The notes below the pieces were generated by a model. It was given only the letters and a program-made list of their open reading frames with translations. It made no database searches and was not told the DNA's origin. A stretch of 64,000 nucleotides of DNA from Sphingobium terrigena (GTDB lineage: Bacteria; Pseudomonadota; Alphaproteobacteria; Sphingomonadales; Sphingomonadaceae). Both the position numbers and the translations under genes were made by a program. Each line of letters begins with the position of its first letter. Position 1 is the stretch's first letter. The stretch lies in NCBI RefSeq assembly GCF_003591655.1, contig NZ_QVRA01000002.1, positions 330,911 to 394,910 of the forward strand, in the 5' to 3' direction. Of this stretch, positions 1 to 9,156 are shown piece by piece.

Positions 1-1
1 G

Positions 2-325
2 GCGCTGCCTTTATGGGGGATGCTCTGGCTGATCGGCCTCTTCCTGCCGATTCCGCCCCGCCCACTCTCGCCGACAATCATAACCCTTTTGTGGATCAAC
101 CTGGCCCTGATGAGCTGGCGTGGCCTGATGCGCGCACTGTTCGTGGGACAAGCCTATGGCTGGCGCTACGGGCTGGGTGCCGTGCCGCGCACCCTCATCG
201 CTAATTATATCGCCATCCTCGCGGCCCGTCGCGCCATTTTCCAATATGTCCGGTCATTGCTCGGCCAGCCGCTAAAATGGGATAAGACCAAGCATCGCTT
301 TCCCGACATGCGGTCCGATCCATGA
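2..325 (+). CDS. C-terminal part of an NfrB-like family 2 glycosyltransferase (5' truncated)
   Basis: The reading frame is open from the window edge, so only about the last 107 residues are present. They contain two hydrophobic stretches, then the signature AVPRTLIANYIAILAARRA and a terminal KWDKTKHRFP motif. This WDKT-H-FP ending is typical of NfrB-like membrane glycosyltransferases, which were named for bacteriophage N4 adsorption and work with an outer-membrane partner in exopolysaccharide export. The stop overlaps the next start (ATGA), so the two genes are probably translated together. The family call rests on the C-terminal motif alone because the catalytic domain is outside the window. 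Confidence 0.7.
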   Translation, partial: ALPLWGMLWLIGLFLPIPPRPLSPTIITLLWINLALMSWRGLMRALFVGQAYGWRYGLGAVPRTLIANYIAILAARRAIFQYVRSLLGQPLKWDKTKHRFPDMRSDP

Positions 326-1389
326 TCGCATCCGCCAGTGGCCGCCCGCTCCGTTTCTTCGGCCTGGTGATGGTCGGATGGGTGGCAATGCGCCTGTGGA
401 GCCAGCCGGGACCGCCATTGCCGTTGATAGCGCCTGAAAAATTCGCAGTAATCGCCGCGAAGCGCCTGCCGATGCCTTCGCCAACGGTATCGGAGGACGC
501 CCCCAACAAAGCCAGTCCTTCGCCACACAGGCTATGGGCCACCCCAATGGCGTCCCTCGTGTCCCCCGCCATTCCGGCTGTGACAACCGTCCGCCCCACC
601 CAGGCCCAAGCCGCCATGCCGGTGGACCTGCTCGATTTCATCGCCTTCTCCATGGCCTTCGCCAACCGCCACTATGCGACAGACCCCGACTATAATCGTG
701 GCAGCCCGTCCCCCTCCCCCGCGCCGCTGCTCCTGTCCGCACCGACCCGCCCGGATCGTTGGCATGGCAGCGCATGGATGTTGTGGCGGGACAATGGCAC
801 GTCCCCCACCGATGCCGCTATCGGCCGACTGGGCGCGTCGCAAGCCGGGGTGCGCATCGACTATGACCTGACCCCCGCCGCCTCAAGCCGCACCGTCGCC
901 TATGCCCGCACGACCAGCGCGCTTCAGCGCCCCGCAGCGCCCGAAGCCGCGATCGGCCTCGCCATCCAGCCCGTCCGCACTATCCCCGTCAGCCTGGCCG
1001 TCGAACGCCGCATCGCGCTGGGCCAGGGCGCGCGTAACGCGACAACGGTCATGGCCGTCGGCGGCTTTGGCCCCACGCCGGTCGGACGCGGGCTGGAGGC
1101 GGAAGCCTATGCGCAAGCCGGGGTGGTCGGCTTCAACCGGCGCGACGCCTTTATCGACGGCAAAGTCTCGCTACTCTCGCCAGTCAGCACATCGAAGCTG
1201 CGCATCGGCGCAGCTCTTTCCGGCGGCGCGCAGCCCGGCGTCGAGCGGATCGACATCGGCCCGGAAATGCAGGTCCGCCTGCCCCTGCCCAACGTCCCCG
1301 CCCGCGTCGCGATCGAATGGCGGGAGCGTGTTGCCGGTCGCGCGGCCCCTGCCTCCGGCCTTGCCATCACCCTGGCCGCAGATTTTTGA
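322..1389 (+). CDS. Envelope protein with beta-barrel-like C-terminus, function unknown
   Basis: A 355-residue protein with an N-terminal hydrophobic segment (about residues 10-25), a Pro/Ala/Ser-rich middle (about 30-150), and a C-terminal half of alternating polar and hydrophobic stretches ending in aromatic Phe. That ending is usual for outer-membrane beta-strands. It overlaps the NfrB-like gene by 4 nt. NfrB-type enzymes commonly pair with an outer-membrane NfrA, so this may be a short outer-membrane partner, but I see no TPR repeats and do not recognise the family. No catalytic motif is visible. Confidence 0.6.
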   Translation: MIASASGRPLRFFGLVMVGWVAMRLWSQPGPPLPLIAPEKFAVIAAKRLPMPSPTVSEDAPNKASPSPHRLWATPMASLVSPAIPAVTTVRPTQAQAAMPVDLLDFIAFSMAFANRHYATDPDYNRGSPSPSPAPLLLSAPTRPDRWHGSAWMLWRDNGTSPTDAAIGRLGASQAGVRIDYDLTPAASSRTVAYARTTSALQRPAAPEAAIGLAIQPVRTIPVSLAVERRIALGQGARNATTVMAVGGFGPTPVGRGLEAEAYAQAGVVGFNRRDAFIDGKVSLLSPVSTSKLRIGAALSGGAQPGVERIDIGPEMQVRLPLPNVPARVAIEWRERVAGRAAPASGLAITLAADF

Positions 1390-1448
1390 CGCGCGGGGCA
1401 TCGCGCCGCTTTCACTCGACACATTTTGCCACTACCCCCGGACAGGCC

Positions 1449-2363
1449 ATGGATCTTTACCTGCCCATCGCCAATCTGTCGGTGAACGCGCTGGTCATTA
1501 TCGGCCTGGGCGGCGTCGTGGGCCTGCTGTCGGGCATGTTCGGCGTGGGCGGCGGATTTCTGACGACTCCGCTGCTGATCTTCTACGGCATCCCCCCCAC
1601 CGTCGCCGCCGCATCCGCCGCTTCGCAGGTCACAGGAGCCAGCGTGTCGGGCGTATTCACCCACATATCGCGCGGCACGGTCGATTTTCGCATGGGTGGC
1701 GTGCTGATCGCGGGCGGTGTGGTCGGCGCGGGGCTGGGCGTGTTGATCTTCCGCCTGCTGCAATATTGGGGGCAGATCGATACTGTGATCGGCATCCTCT
1801 ATGTGCTGATGCTGGGCGGTATCGGCCTGCTGATGGCCAAGGAATCGATCCAGGCGCTGATCGCACTCAAGACCGGCAAGCGTGTTCAGGCCCGCAAGCG
1901 GCGGCACCACCCGCTCGTCGCCGCGCTGCCGATGCGCTGGCGCTTCTACCGTTCCGGCCTCTATATCTCCCCGCTTGCGCCACTGCTGCTGGGCATGGCG
2001 ACCGGCATATTGACAATGCTGCTGGGGGTTGGCGGCGGCTTCATCCTTGTCCCCGCCATGCTCTATCTGCTGGGCATGACCACCCAGTCGGTCGTCGGCA
2101 CATCGCTGTTCCAGATATTGTTCGTCACCATGGCAACGACGATGATGCACGCGATGACGACCAAGGCGGTCGATCTGGTGCTGGCGATGCTGTTGCTGAT
2201 CGGCAGCGTCACCGGCGCGCAGGTCGGCACGCGGCTGTCGATGACGATCCGGCCCGAATATCTGCGCGTGCTGCTGGCGCTCATCGTCCTGCTCGTCGCC
2301 GCGCGCATGGCGCTGGGGCTGGGCTGGCGGCCCGATGAAATTTTCACGATAGAGCTGAGCTGA
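1449..2363 (+). CDS. TauE/SafE (TSUP) family membrane exporter
   Basis: A 304-residue polytopic membrane protein. The paired motif GMFGVGGGFLTTPLL (about residues 27-41) and its repeat LGVGGGFILVPAM in the second half are the duplicated TSUP signature. Family members move sulfite, sulfonates or other organic anions across the inner membrane. The start MDLYLPIANLS was chosen because the longer in-frame extension is Arg/His-rich and unlike a membrane N-terminus. The stop shares one base with the next start (TGATG), and the next gene is the TIGR02186-type protein that commonly accompanies this subfamily. The substrate cannot be read from sequence. Confidence 0.85.
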   Translation: MDLYLPIANLSVNALVIIGLGGVVGLLSGMFGVGGGFLTTPLLIFYGIPPTVAAASAASQVTGASVSGVFTHISRGTVDFRMGGVLIAGGVVGAGLGVLIFRLLQYWGQIDTVIGILYVLMLGGIGLLMAKESIQALIALKTGKRVQARKRRHHPLVAALPMRWRFYRSGLYISPLAPLLLGMATGILTMLLGVGGGFILVPAMLYLLGMTTQSVVGTSLFQILFVTMATTMMHAMTTKAVDLVLAMLLLIGSVTGAQVGTRLSMTIRPEYLRVLLALIVLLVAARMALGLGWRPDEIFTIELS

Positions 2364-3121
2364 TGCAGCGGCGTGCCCTGTGGCGGCTGGCCCCCGCGCT
2401 GCTGCTGGTGGCAGCCAACGCCCCGCAACTGGTGCCGGACGTGTCGCAGCGCGACATTGAAATCCAGTACAGCTTCACCGGCGCGGACCTGCTGCTGTTC
2501 GGCGCGATCGTCTATCCCGACGGCGTCCGCCCGGAAAAACCCGCCGACATCGTCGTCGTGCTGAAAGGGCCGGAACAGTCGATCACGATGCGCGAAAAGC
2601 AGAAGGTGGCCGGCATCTGGGTCAATGCCGATCGCGCCAGCTTCCGCTCTGCACCCAGCTTCTACGCAATGGCTTCCTCCCGCCCGATAGACCGCATCGT
2701 CGATGAACGCACCGCCGCCATCTACGAACTGGGCGTCGACAAGCTGCAACTGTCGCCCTCCTCGCTCAACGAAAGCGCGGAGCTGAGCCGGTTCCAGCAG
2801 GGGCTGGTCGACCTGCGTGAACGATCCGGCCTGTTCGTCGAGCGCCCCGGCACCGTCGAGATCAGCGACGGCGTGCTGTACCGCGCCCGCCTGCCGCTAT
2901 CGGCGCGCGTCATTGTGGGCGATTACACTGCCGAGACATTTCTGGTGCAGGACGGCCGCGTCGTCGCCGCCGCCGTCCGCGACATCACCGTGCGCAAATC
3001 GGGCTTTGAACAATTTATGGCGACGGCGGCCGAGCAATGGTCCTTCCTTTACGGCCTGACCGCCATTGCGCTGGCGGTCGGCATGGGCTGGGCCGCGGGC
3101 GCGATCGCCCGGCGCATCTGA
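2363..3121 (+). CDS. TIGR02186-type single-pass membrane protein, partner of the TSUP exporter
   Basis: A 252-residue protein with an N-terminal hydrophobic leader (about residues 5-20), a periplasmic domain beginning ISIQYS-like (here DIEIQYSFTGADLLLFGA), and a C-terminal transmembrane helix followed by a short basic tail (AGAIARRI). This fits the alphaproteobacterial transmembrane family TIGR02186, usually encoded next to TauE/SafE exporters, as here. Its stop lies 4 nt from the stop of the convergent GH106 gene. Its molecular role is unknown; an accessory function for the exporter is an inference from linkage. Confidence 0.8.
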   Translation: MQRRALWRLAPALLLVAANAPQLVPDVSQRDIEIQYSFTGADLLLFGAIVYPDGVRPEKPADIVVVLKGPEQSITMREKQKVAGIWVNADRASFRSAPSFYAMASSRPIDRIVDERTAAIYELGVDKLQLSPSSLNESAELSRFQQGLVDLRERSGLFVERPGTVEISDGVLYRARLPLSARVIVGDYTAETFLVQDGRVVAAAVRDITVRKSGFEQFMATAAEQWSFLYGLTAIALAVGMGWAAGAIARRI

Positions 3122-3125
3122 CCCG

Positions 3126-6100
3126 CTACTCCGCCACCAACGTCACCGGCCCGATCAGCCCGGACGGCCGCAGAGGTGCATCGGGCATATAGGTGGGCGC
3201 GGCGGTGAAGGTCACCTTCTGCGCGCCGGGCTGCTGATCTCCGATCAGGCGATTGACCCACAGATTGGCAACCTTGACTTCCAACGCATTAGCGCCGCGC
3301 TTGACCAGCTTGCTGATGTCGAGCCGATAAGGGGCCAGCCAGACCGTGCCTGCGGCCTGTCCATTGACGCTGACCTGCGCCAGATCGCCAACCTTGCCGA
3401 GGTCAATCCAGAGCGGCGCGCCGGGCTTGACCCCCTTAGGCAGGGTGAAGCGGGTGGTGTAAGTCGCCGTGCCGGAGAAATATTTGATCCCCGTATCGGC
3501 GCTGGCCTCCAGCGGCGTAAGGGTCGGCATCTCGACGCCCTGCGGCGCGCCACGCCCCGGCTGGAAGCGGACGCTCCATGGGGTGGCGATACTCCCGACC
3601 GTCTTTGCGATCTTCACCGGAACCGTCATCGACGGCACAGCGGCAGGCGAGCGGAACAGGATGAAGAAAGCATCCTCCGCCGCAACGTCAATCGGTATCA
3701 CCGTCTCGCCACCCTCGGTGCGATAAGAGACAGGCTCTGCCTTGCTATCGGTCGCGCGCCAGATTTCGGGCTGCTTGCCGGTCACGCGAAAGCGCGCCTC
3801 GATCGGCCCGGCCCGGTCGGTGCGGTTGTTGACGAAATAAAGATCGCCATCGGTAAGCTTGCGATGGACGAAGCGATAATCTTTGTCCGCCCCGCCCTGC
3901 GTCACCCGGAAATCGGGACCGACACCGGCGCTGGCCAGTGCGCCCTCGACATCGCGGCTGGCGATCACGCGGCCCTCGCCGGTCGCGCCGCCACTCCACA
4001 ACTTGTCGACCAGCGCCTTGAACGCTGTCGCATCATCCTTCAGCCCCGGCGCGCGTTCAGGAGCCATGCCGATCAGCGTCGCCCCGGCATCGACCAGCGC
4101 TGCGATCCGCTGGAGCGTGGCCAGCGTCATCACCCGGCTCGTGCCGCCCAGATAGAGCGCCCGGTAACGCGCACCGCTGCCCGCGACCAGTTCCCCGCCA
4201 TCGACCGTAAATTTCTTCGCCACTATGCCGGCATTGACGAAATCATAGGCATGGCGGGTCGGCAGGTCGGTCGGCACGCCATGTTCGAACAGCGACGTGA
4301 TCGGCATATCCTCGCCATAGAAATAGGCGACATCGGCGCTGTCGCGGCCCTGCTGGAGCAGGAAGCCTGTGCGTGCCATATAGTCGACCCATGGCTTAGC
4401 CATCTCCGCCCAGCTTTCATGCCGGTTGAAATATTGCCCGAATATCATCAGGCTAAGCCCCGGCAGCTTGTCATCGACCGGCTGATGGACCGACGTATGG
4501 ACGATCGGCCGGTTGACCCCCGACGCAAATTCCAGATCGATCACCCGCTTCAGGTCCGACGGCGCAAAGGCCCAGGGCGAGAAGGCCGACGTCATCGATT
4601 CAGCCGACACGATATTCTGGCCATAGATATGCGCGACCGACGCGGCCCCCTTCATGTCGCCGATCAGCGTCGGGCGTGGGGCGCCGCCGCGATTGAAGGT
4701 CCACATCGCCGCCATCGGCACATCGGTATGGGACCGCATGGCCAGATCGTCACCCAGCACAGGGCGCGCATTTTCCAGCGCCTCGCCATAGACTGTCAGC
4801 CCCTGCTCATGCGCCACTTTCGCCACCGTGCCATAATGGGCGTCGGCCAGCAGGTCGGCCAGCGTCTGGCGATAATCATGCAGGAAGGCATCGCTTTGCG
4901 CGGGCGATCCGACGATCGTCCCGGTCAGCGTCGGCAGGAACGGCACCGGATCATAGCCGCGCCGCGCCCTGAATTCCTCGACCATACGCGGCGTCCAGTT
5001 GGACGCGCCAACCTCGATACTGTCGGTCAGCAGCGCGCTTATGCCCTTGCTGCCGATCCATTCGGGACCGACTGTGTCGCGATACATGGACAGATAGGTT
5101 TCCAGATAGCGGCGCACGGCATCGGCATCATATTTGTCGACCTCCAGCCCCGTCGCTTCCGGGGTTGCGGGATGGTTGGTCTTGCCGGTCAGCGAATAGC
5201 CCATGCGGACGATGCGCCACTGGCTTCCCTTGGGCGCGGTCCAGTCGAGTGTGCCATCGGGCGCCAGGCGACTGGTCAGATCGACGACACGGGCCGGATC
5301 GACTGCCGGGCCGCTCTGCGCCGCGCCATCGCTCAGCCTGTTATAGTCGGCCAGGATCGCAAAACCCGCCTTGGCCTCAAATTGGTCGATCTTCGCTTCG
5401 GCGAACAGCCGCAGGTCGCCGATCGCCAGCGTCGGCTTGGGTGGCTGGGCAAAGACATCAAACTTCATCGCACCGGGCGCGCCATCGCCAAGGCTCGGTG
5501 CCTTCACCCCGTCATTGGGTGCCAGCACCAGCCGGAAGCGACGCGCGGTCACGGGCGCAAAGCCGATCGTCGTCGTCGCCTCGGTCAGCGGAAATGCGCC
5601 GATGCGTTGCCATGCGCCGTCCTTCTCCACCTCCAGCGCGGGCAGATATTCCGGGTCGCCAAAGGGTGGCCGCGCATGGGGTATGAACAGGCTGGCCGAC
5701 CGCACTATGACAGGCTTGCCATAGTCCAGCACCAGCGTGCCGGGCCTGGCCGGATCGCCCTTTGCAACTTGCACGACACTGTCCAACTCAGTGTCGGACA
5801 AGGGCGCAGCTTCGACGCTCTTGCCATCGCCCTGGCTGATCGTAGGTGTCGGCAGGCTTTGGACCGCGACGGGATAAGCCAGCACCAGCGCGTCCCGATA
5901 GAAAGCGGGTTGCTGTGCCACCTCAGCGCCCATAGCCAGCGGATCGACGAATTTCGCGCTCTGGAAGCCCCCGGTCACCGACGGCGGCGATGCCAACGCG
6001 CCTTTGACGCGCTGGCCACCGGCCAGCAGCGTTTCGGACCAGACCAGCTTCTTCATCGCGTCCTGCGGCTTCACCCATGGACCTCCGGTCTCGCTCCAGC

Positions 6101-6452
6101 CGGGCGAGGCCGCGATGGCAAATTCCAGCCCCTTGGCGTCCGCTGTCCTGACCGCATGGCGGAACGCATCCTTCCAGCCATCGATCATATAGACCAGCCG
6201 TTCCTTAACTATCTGCGGCGTCTTGAGGCTGGCGTCGAAATTCTGGACCCCGCCAATCCCGATCCGCGCCATCCATTCGAGATCCTTGTCGATCCCGTCC
6301 TTGGTCACATTGCCGTTCATCCAGTGCCACCAGACACGCGGTCGCGCCGATTGCGGCGGATTGCGAAAACCGTCGGCCAGATCGTCGGCGCGCAGCGGGG
6401 TTGCAAAGGCAGTGCAGGCCAGCAGCGCGGCGAGGCGGAGGGCTTTGGACAT
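3126..6452 (-). CDS. GH106-type alpha-L-rhamnosidase, secreted
   Basis: A 1108-residue protein with a signal peptide (about 1-22, ending LRADD). The opening motif RVWWHWMNGNVTKDGIDKD and the following GIGGVQNF are typical of GH106 alpha-L-rhamnosidases, which release terminal rhamnose from flavonoid glycosides and plant or pectic polysaccharides. The catalytic barrel occupies roughly the first 750 residues. A C-terminal beta-sandwich (about 900-1108) contains a GKVGDLAQVSVNG motif like GH2-type carbohydrate-binding domains. It ends the long minus-strand run behind an esterase and near a GH1 glucosidase, which fits removal of rhamnose-glucose disaccharides. Exact linkage specificity cannot be inferred. 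Confidence 0.85.
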   Translation of the reverse strand: MSKALRLAALLACTAFATPLRADDLADGFRNPPQSARPRVWWHWMNGNVTKDGIDKDLEWMARIGIGGVQNFDASLKTPQIVKERLVYMIDGWKDAFRHAVRTADAKGLEFAIAASPGWSETGGPWVKPQDAMKKLVWSETLLAGGQRVKGALASPPSVTGGFQSAKFVDPLAMGAEVAQQPAFYRDALVLAYPVAVQSLPTPTISQGDGKSVEAAPLSDTELDSVVQVAKGDPARPGTLVLDYGKPVIVRSASLFIPHARPPFGDPEYLPALEVEKDGAWQRIGAFPLTEATTTIGFAPVTARRFRLVLAPNDGVKAPSLGDGAPGAMKFDVFAQPPKPTLAIGDLRLFAEAKIDQFEAKAGFAILADYNRLSDGAAQSGPAVDPARVVDLTSRLAPDGTLDWTAPKGSQWRIVRMGYSLTGKTNHPATPEATGLEVDKYDADAVRRYLETYLSMYRDTVGPEWIGSKGISALLTDSIEVGASNWTPRMVEEFRARRGYDPVPFLPTLTGTIVGSPAQSDAFLHDYRQTLADLLADAHYGTVAKVAHEQGLTVYGEALENARPVLGDDLAMRSHTDVPMAAMWTFNRGGAPRPTLIGDMKGAASVAHIYGQNIVSAESMTSAFSPWAFAPSDLKRVIDLEFASGVNRPIVHTSVHQPVDDKLPGLSLMIFGQYFNRHESWAEMAKPWVDYMARTGFLLQQGRDSADVAYFYGEDMPITSLFEHGVPTDLPTRHAYDFVNAGIVAKKFTVDGGELVAGSGARYRALYLGGTSRVMTLATLQRIAALVDAGATLIGMAPERAPGLKDDATAFKALVDKLWSGGATGEGRVIASRDVEGALASAGVGPDFRVTQGGADKDYRFVHRKLTDGDLYFVNNRTDRAGPIEARFRVTGKQPEIWRATDSKAEPVSYRTEGGETVIPIDVAAEDAFFILFRSPAAVPSMTVPVKIAKTVGSIATPWSVRFQPGRGAPQGVEMPTLTPLEASADTGIKYFSGTATYTTRFTLPKGVKPGAPLWIDLGKVGDLAQVSVNGQAAGTVWLAPYRLDISKLVKRGANALEVKVANLWVNRLIGDQQPGAQKVTFTAAPTYMPDAPLRPSGLIGPVTLVAE

Positions 6453-6468
6453 GGCTGGATTCCCTGGA

Positions 6469-7398
6469 TTACGGACGCTTGGACAGAAGGCCGCGCGCCT
6501 CCATCCAGGCGAAAAATTGCGGCATCAGACCCATGGTCGTGGTGCCGGGCTTGCCCGCGCCAAAGCCATGGTCGCCCCGCTCATAAGCGTGGAGTTCCAC
6601 CGGACGACCCGCCTTGCGCCAGCCTTCCACAAGGGCGAAACCCTGGCCCTTGAACAGGCCATCGTCCATGGCGATAGCGTTGAACATCGGCGGAGCATCG
6701 ACAGGCACGGCTACGTCGGTCATCGGCCCATAGATGTAGCCGATAAAGGCGGGCCGCTGCTCACCCTTCCCCTCCAACGTGGCGTTAAGCGTGGTCATCG
6801 CGCCTGCCGAAAAGCCGATCATGCCAGTGCGCGCAGGATCAATGCCCCAACTCGCCGCACGACTGCGCACGATTTCCAGCGCTTTAAGAGCATCCAGCGT
6901 CGCGCGCGGTTCCTCGATGCTGCGCACAGCACCAGGCTTGGCCGCGGCGGCAAAACGCGCGCCCATGGCACCCAGAAACGCCTTGTCGTCTCGCGGCGTC
7001 ACGTTCAGCCGATATTTCAGCACCAAGGCTGCAACGCCATGGTCAGCCAGCCAGCGCGCGACATCGCTCCCCTCGCTCGTCATCGACAGCGACATGAAGG
7101 CGCCGCCCGGCGCGACGATCACGGCGGCGCCGGTCGCCTTGGCCGGATCGGGCAGATAGGGGGTGATGGTCGGCCGCACGACATTGCGGACCATGATGTT
7201 GTCCATCGCATTGGTGCCAATCGTCACCTGCATATGCGACCATTGCTCATCCTGTCCCGCTGCCACCACAGGCTGGTCGGGATAGAGGGCGATCGCCTTG
7301 CTCTGGTCGGGCGCGGCGATGCTCTCCATCCGCACATTGGGCTGGGCAAAAGCAGGCGTCGCGACGGCCAGCGTCAAGGTCAGGGGAAGCAATTTCAT
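6469..7398 (-). CDS. Secreted alpha/beta hydrolase (acetyl-xylan-esterase-like)
   Basis: A 309-residue protein with a signal peptide (about 1-19, PAFAQP). It has an alpha/beta-hydrolase fold: oxyanion segment APGGAF (96-101), nucleophile elbow GFSAGA with Ser197, a likely acid Asp245/246, and His277 in RGDHGFG. Related enzymes deacetylate sugars or hydrolyse small esters. It lies 16 nt upstream of the rhamnosidase and overlaps the preceding small membrane-protein gene by 4 nt, so it probably removes acyl groups that block the glycosidases. The substrate is inferred from context only. Confidence 0.8.
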   Translation of the reverse strand: MKLLPLTLTLAVATPAFAQPNVRMESIAAPDQSKAIALYPDQPVVAAGQDEQWSHMQVTIGTNAMDNIMVRNVVRPTITPYLPDPAKATGAAVIVAPGGAFMSLSMTSEGSDVARWLADHGVAALVLKYRLNVTPRDDKAFLGAMGARFAAAAKPGAVRSIEEPRATLDALKALEIVRSRAASWGIDPARTGMIGFSAGAMTTLNATLEGKGEQRPAFIGYIYGPMTDVAVPVDAPPMFNAIAMDDGLFKGQGFALVEGWRKAGRPVELHAYERGDHGFGAGKPGTTTMGLMPQFFAWMEARGLLSKRP

Positions 7399-7823
7399 CG
7401 GGTCATCCTCTGCAATGTCAGGCTTGTTATAAGTGCGCCGAGCGACCCGCCATAGGTCAGCTTCATGGCGAGTGCGACGTGCCAGTCGACCGGGGAGAAA
7501 CCTGCACTGCCAATCAGAAAGGCGATCAGCCCACCCAGCGCAGCCCCAGCCAGCGCAAAGGCGATCGCGCGCAGCACAATCGACCGCAGCCCGATCGCCA
7601 TGGCAAGACGCTTGCGGACAATCAGGGCCGGAACCAGCGCGCTCATCAGCGATACCGCGATGCTCTGCGGCACGAAGTCGAATGCCAGCGCATCGGGCAT
7701 AGTCCCGGACAGGGCGCGCCTGCCTAGCCCGAATACGCCAAGGAAAAAGACAAGGCTCAGCGTCGCATTGATCGCAAAGCTGATCCCCGCCTCACGCGGG
7801 ATCGACAGGACAGGAGCGCGCAT
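7395..7823 (-). CDS. Small four-helix membrane protein, function unknown
   Basis: A 142-residue integral membrane protein with about four hydrophobic segments (near residues 14-33, 49-68, 82-104, 117-136). No recognised motif. It is sandwiched without gaps: the GH1 gene stops one base before its start, and its own end overlaps the downstream esterase by 4 nt (ATGA). It is therefore almost certainly co-expressed with the glycosidase/esterase set. A transport-accessory or envelope role is possible, but nothing in the sequence shows it. Confidence 0.65.
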   Translation of the reverse strand: MRAPVLSIPREAGISFAINATLSLVFFLGVFGLGRRALSGTMPDALAFDFVPQSIAVSLMSALVPALIVRKRLAMAIGLRSIVLRAIAFALAGAALGGLIAFLIGSAGFSPVDWHVALAMKLTYGGSLGALITSLTLQRMTR

Positions 7824-9140
7824 TCAGACCGCGTTGCGGCGCGCGATCGCGCCATAGACCGCCGCGCTGGGCTTGGCCGTCCGGGCAAAGGTCAGCGGAT
7901 CGACGCTGTGCAGGCCGAACTTGACCTTGTAGCCGAAAATCCACTCGAAATTGTCGAGCAGCGACCAGTGGCAATAGCCCTGCACCGGCACGCCGTCATC
8001 GATCACCTTCTTAAGGTCAGCGAGCGCTGCCGGGATGAAGCTTTGCCGGATGCTGTCGTCTGTTGTGCCAACGCCATGTTCCGACACCAGAATCGGCACG
8101 CCCGTGGCTTCATGGGCATAGCGCACTGCGCCCGCCAGCGAAGGCGCCCACACTTCAGTGCCGCTCCAGTTGACGATTGATCCCTTGGGCGCAGGCAAAC
8201 GGCCCTTGTCAGTCCACAGCGCGCGCTCGTAATTCTGGACGCCCATGAAATCGTCGGCCTTGGCGACGTCCAGCCATGCGCCATAGAGTTCCTGCCGCAT
8301 CGCGTCGCGCAGGCTGTTCTTGCCCACCGCCTGATCGTCCATCATCGCCAGCGAAAAGCCGACGGGCAGGTCCGGCCGCACCGCCTTGATCGCAGCCTTG
8401 CCCGCCTTGTGCGCGGCAAGCAGCCCCTTTTGCAGCGCAGGCAGATCCTCGACCCCCGCAACATTGGCGGACAGGAATTTCGGCACGCCCAGACGCCTGG
8501 CCGCGGTTTCCAGCGTCAGTTTCTGAATGTCCCAAACCTGTGGCGGCAGCATGGGCTTGAGCAGCAACAGGATATTGGGTTCGTTGAAGGTGATGACATT
8601 GTGGATGCCAGCGCCCAGCGCGCGCATCGCCCGGTCGCAATAACGCGCGAACAGGTCCGCGCTTTCCGGGTTGGTCCAGCCACCCTGCGCACTGAACCAG
8701 CGCGGCGCGGTAAAGTGGCTCATCGTCACCACCGGAGCGAGGCCACGCGCGCGGCAGCCCTCGATCAGCGCCCTGTAATGGTCCAGCATCGCCTGGCTGA
8801 ACAAGCCCTTCTCCGGCTCGATCCGCGCCCATTCGATGCCGAAACGATAGCAGTTGAGACCCATGGCCTTGACGATGTCGAGGTCAGTTTCCCACAACGC
8901 AAAGCTGTTGCAGGCGTCGCGCGAGGGTTCGGCAAATATGGTGGGCTGCTGATTTTCCAGAAACCACAGATCGCTGGCGACATTATTGCCCTCAATCTGG
9001 TGCGGCGCAGTCGCCACGCCCCACAAAAAGCCCTTGGGAAAAGCCGGGCTGGCCGCCGCCTTGCGCGCAGCGATCGCGGGTGCGGCCATTGCGCCAGCCG
9101 CCGCCATCCCGGCCGCCAGCATCGTCCTGCGGTCCAGCAT
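7824..9140 (-). CDS. GH1 family beta-glucosidase with Tat-type leader
   Basis: A 438-residue GH1 enzyme. The N-terminus (MLDRRTMLAAGMAAAGAM) is a twin-arginine-like export signal. The opening FLWGVATAPHQIEG, the acid/base motif TFNEPN (Glu about 187) and the nucleophile motif VSEHG (Glu about 354, usually I/VTENG) match retaining beta-glucosidases. The Asn-to-His change in the nucleophile motif is unusual. ATG 9140 was chosen over the GTG one codon upstream because GGGAG sits 8 nt before it. Next to a rhamnosidase and a ring-cleavage operon, removal of glucose from a phenolic aglycone is likely. Confidence 0.85.
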   Translation of the reverse strand: MLDRRTMLAAGMAAAGAMAAPAIAARKAAASPAFPKGFLWGVATAPHQIEGNNVASDLWFLENQQPTIFAEPSRDACNSFALWETDLDIVKAMGLNCYRFGIEWARIEPEKGLFSQAMLDHYRALIEGCRARGLAPVVTMSHFTAPRWFSAQGGWTNPESADLFARYCDRAMRALGAGIHNVITFNEPNILLLLKPMLPPQVWDIQKLTLETAARRLGVPKFLSANVAGVEDLPALQKGLLAAHKAGKAAIKAVRPDLPVGFSLAMMDDQAVGKNSLRDAMRQELYGAWLDVAKADDFMGVQNYERALWTDKGRLPAPKGSIVNWSGTEVWAPSLAGAVRYAHEATGVPILVSEHGVGTTDDSIRQSFIPAALADLKKVIDDGVPVQGYCHWSLLDNFEWIFGYKVKFGLHSVDPLTFARTAKPSAAVYGAIARRNAV

Positions 9141-9156
9141 CACATCATCTCCCTGT

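Noticed and set aside
3066..6653. Very long plus-strand open frame (about 1195 codons) antisense to the rhamnosidase
   Set aside because: It is a GC-rich shadow of the GH106 gene, with Arg/His-rich nonsense composition. The same applies to long shadow frames opposite ccoG/ccoP, ccoN, mccA and the FAD/SpeE genes.
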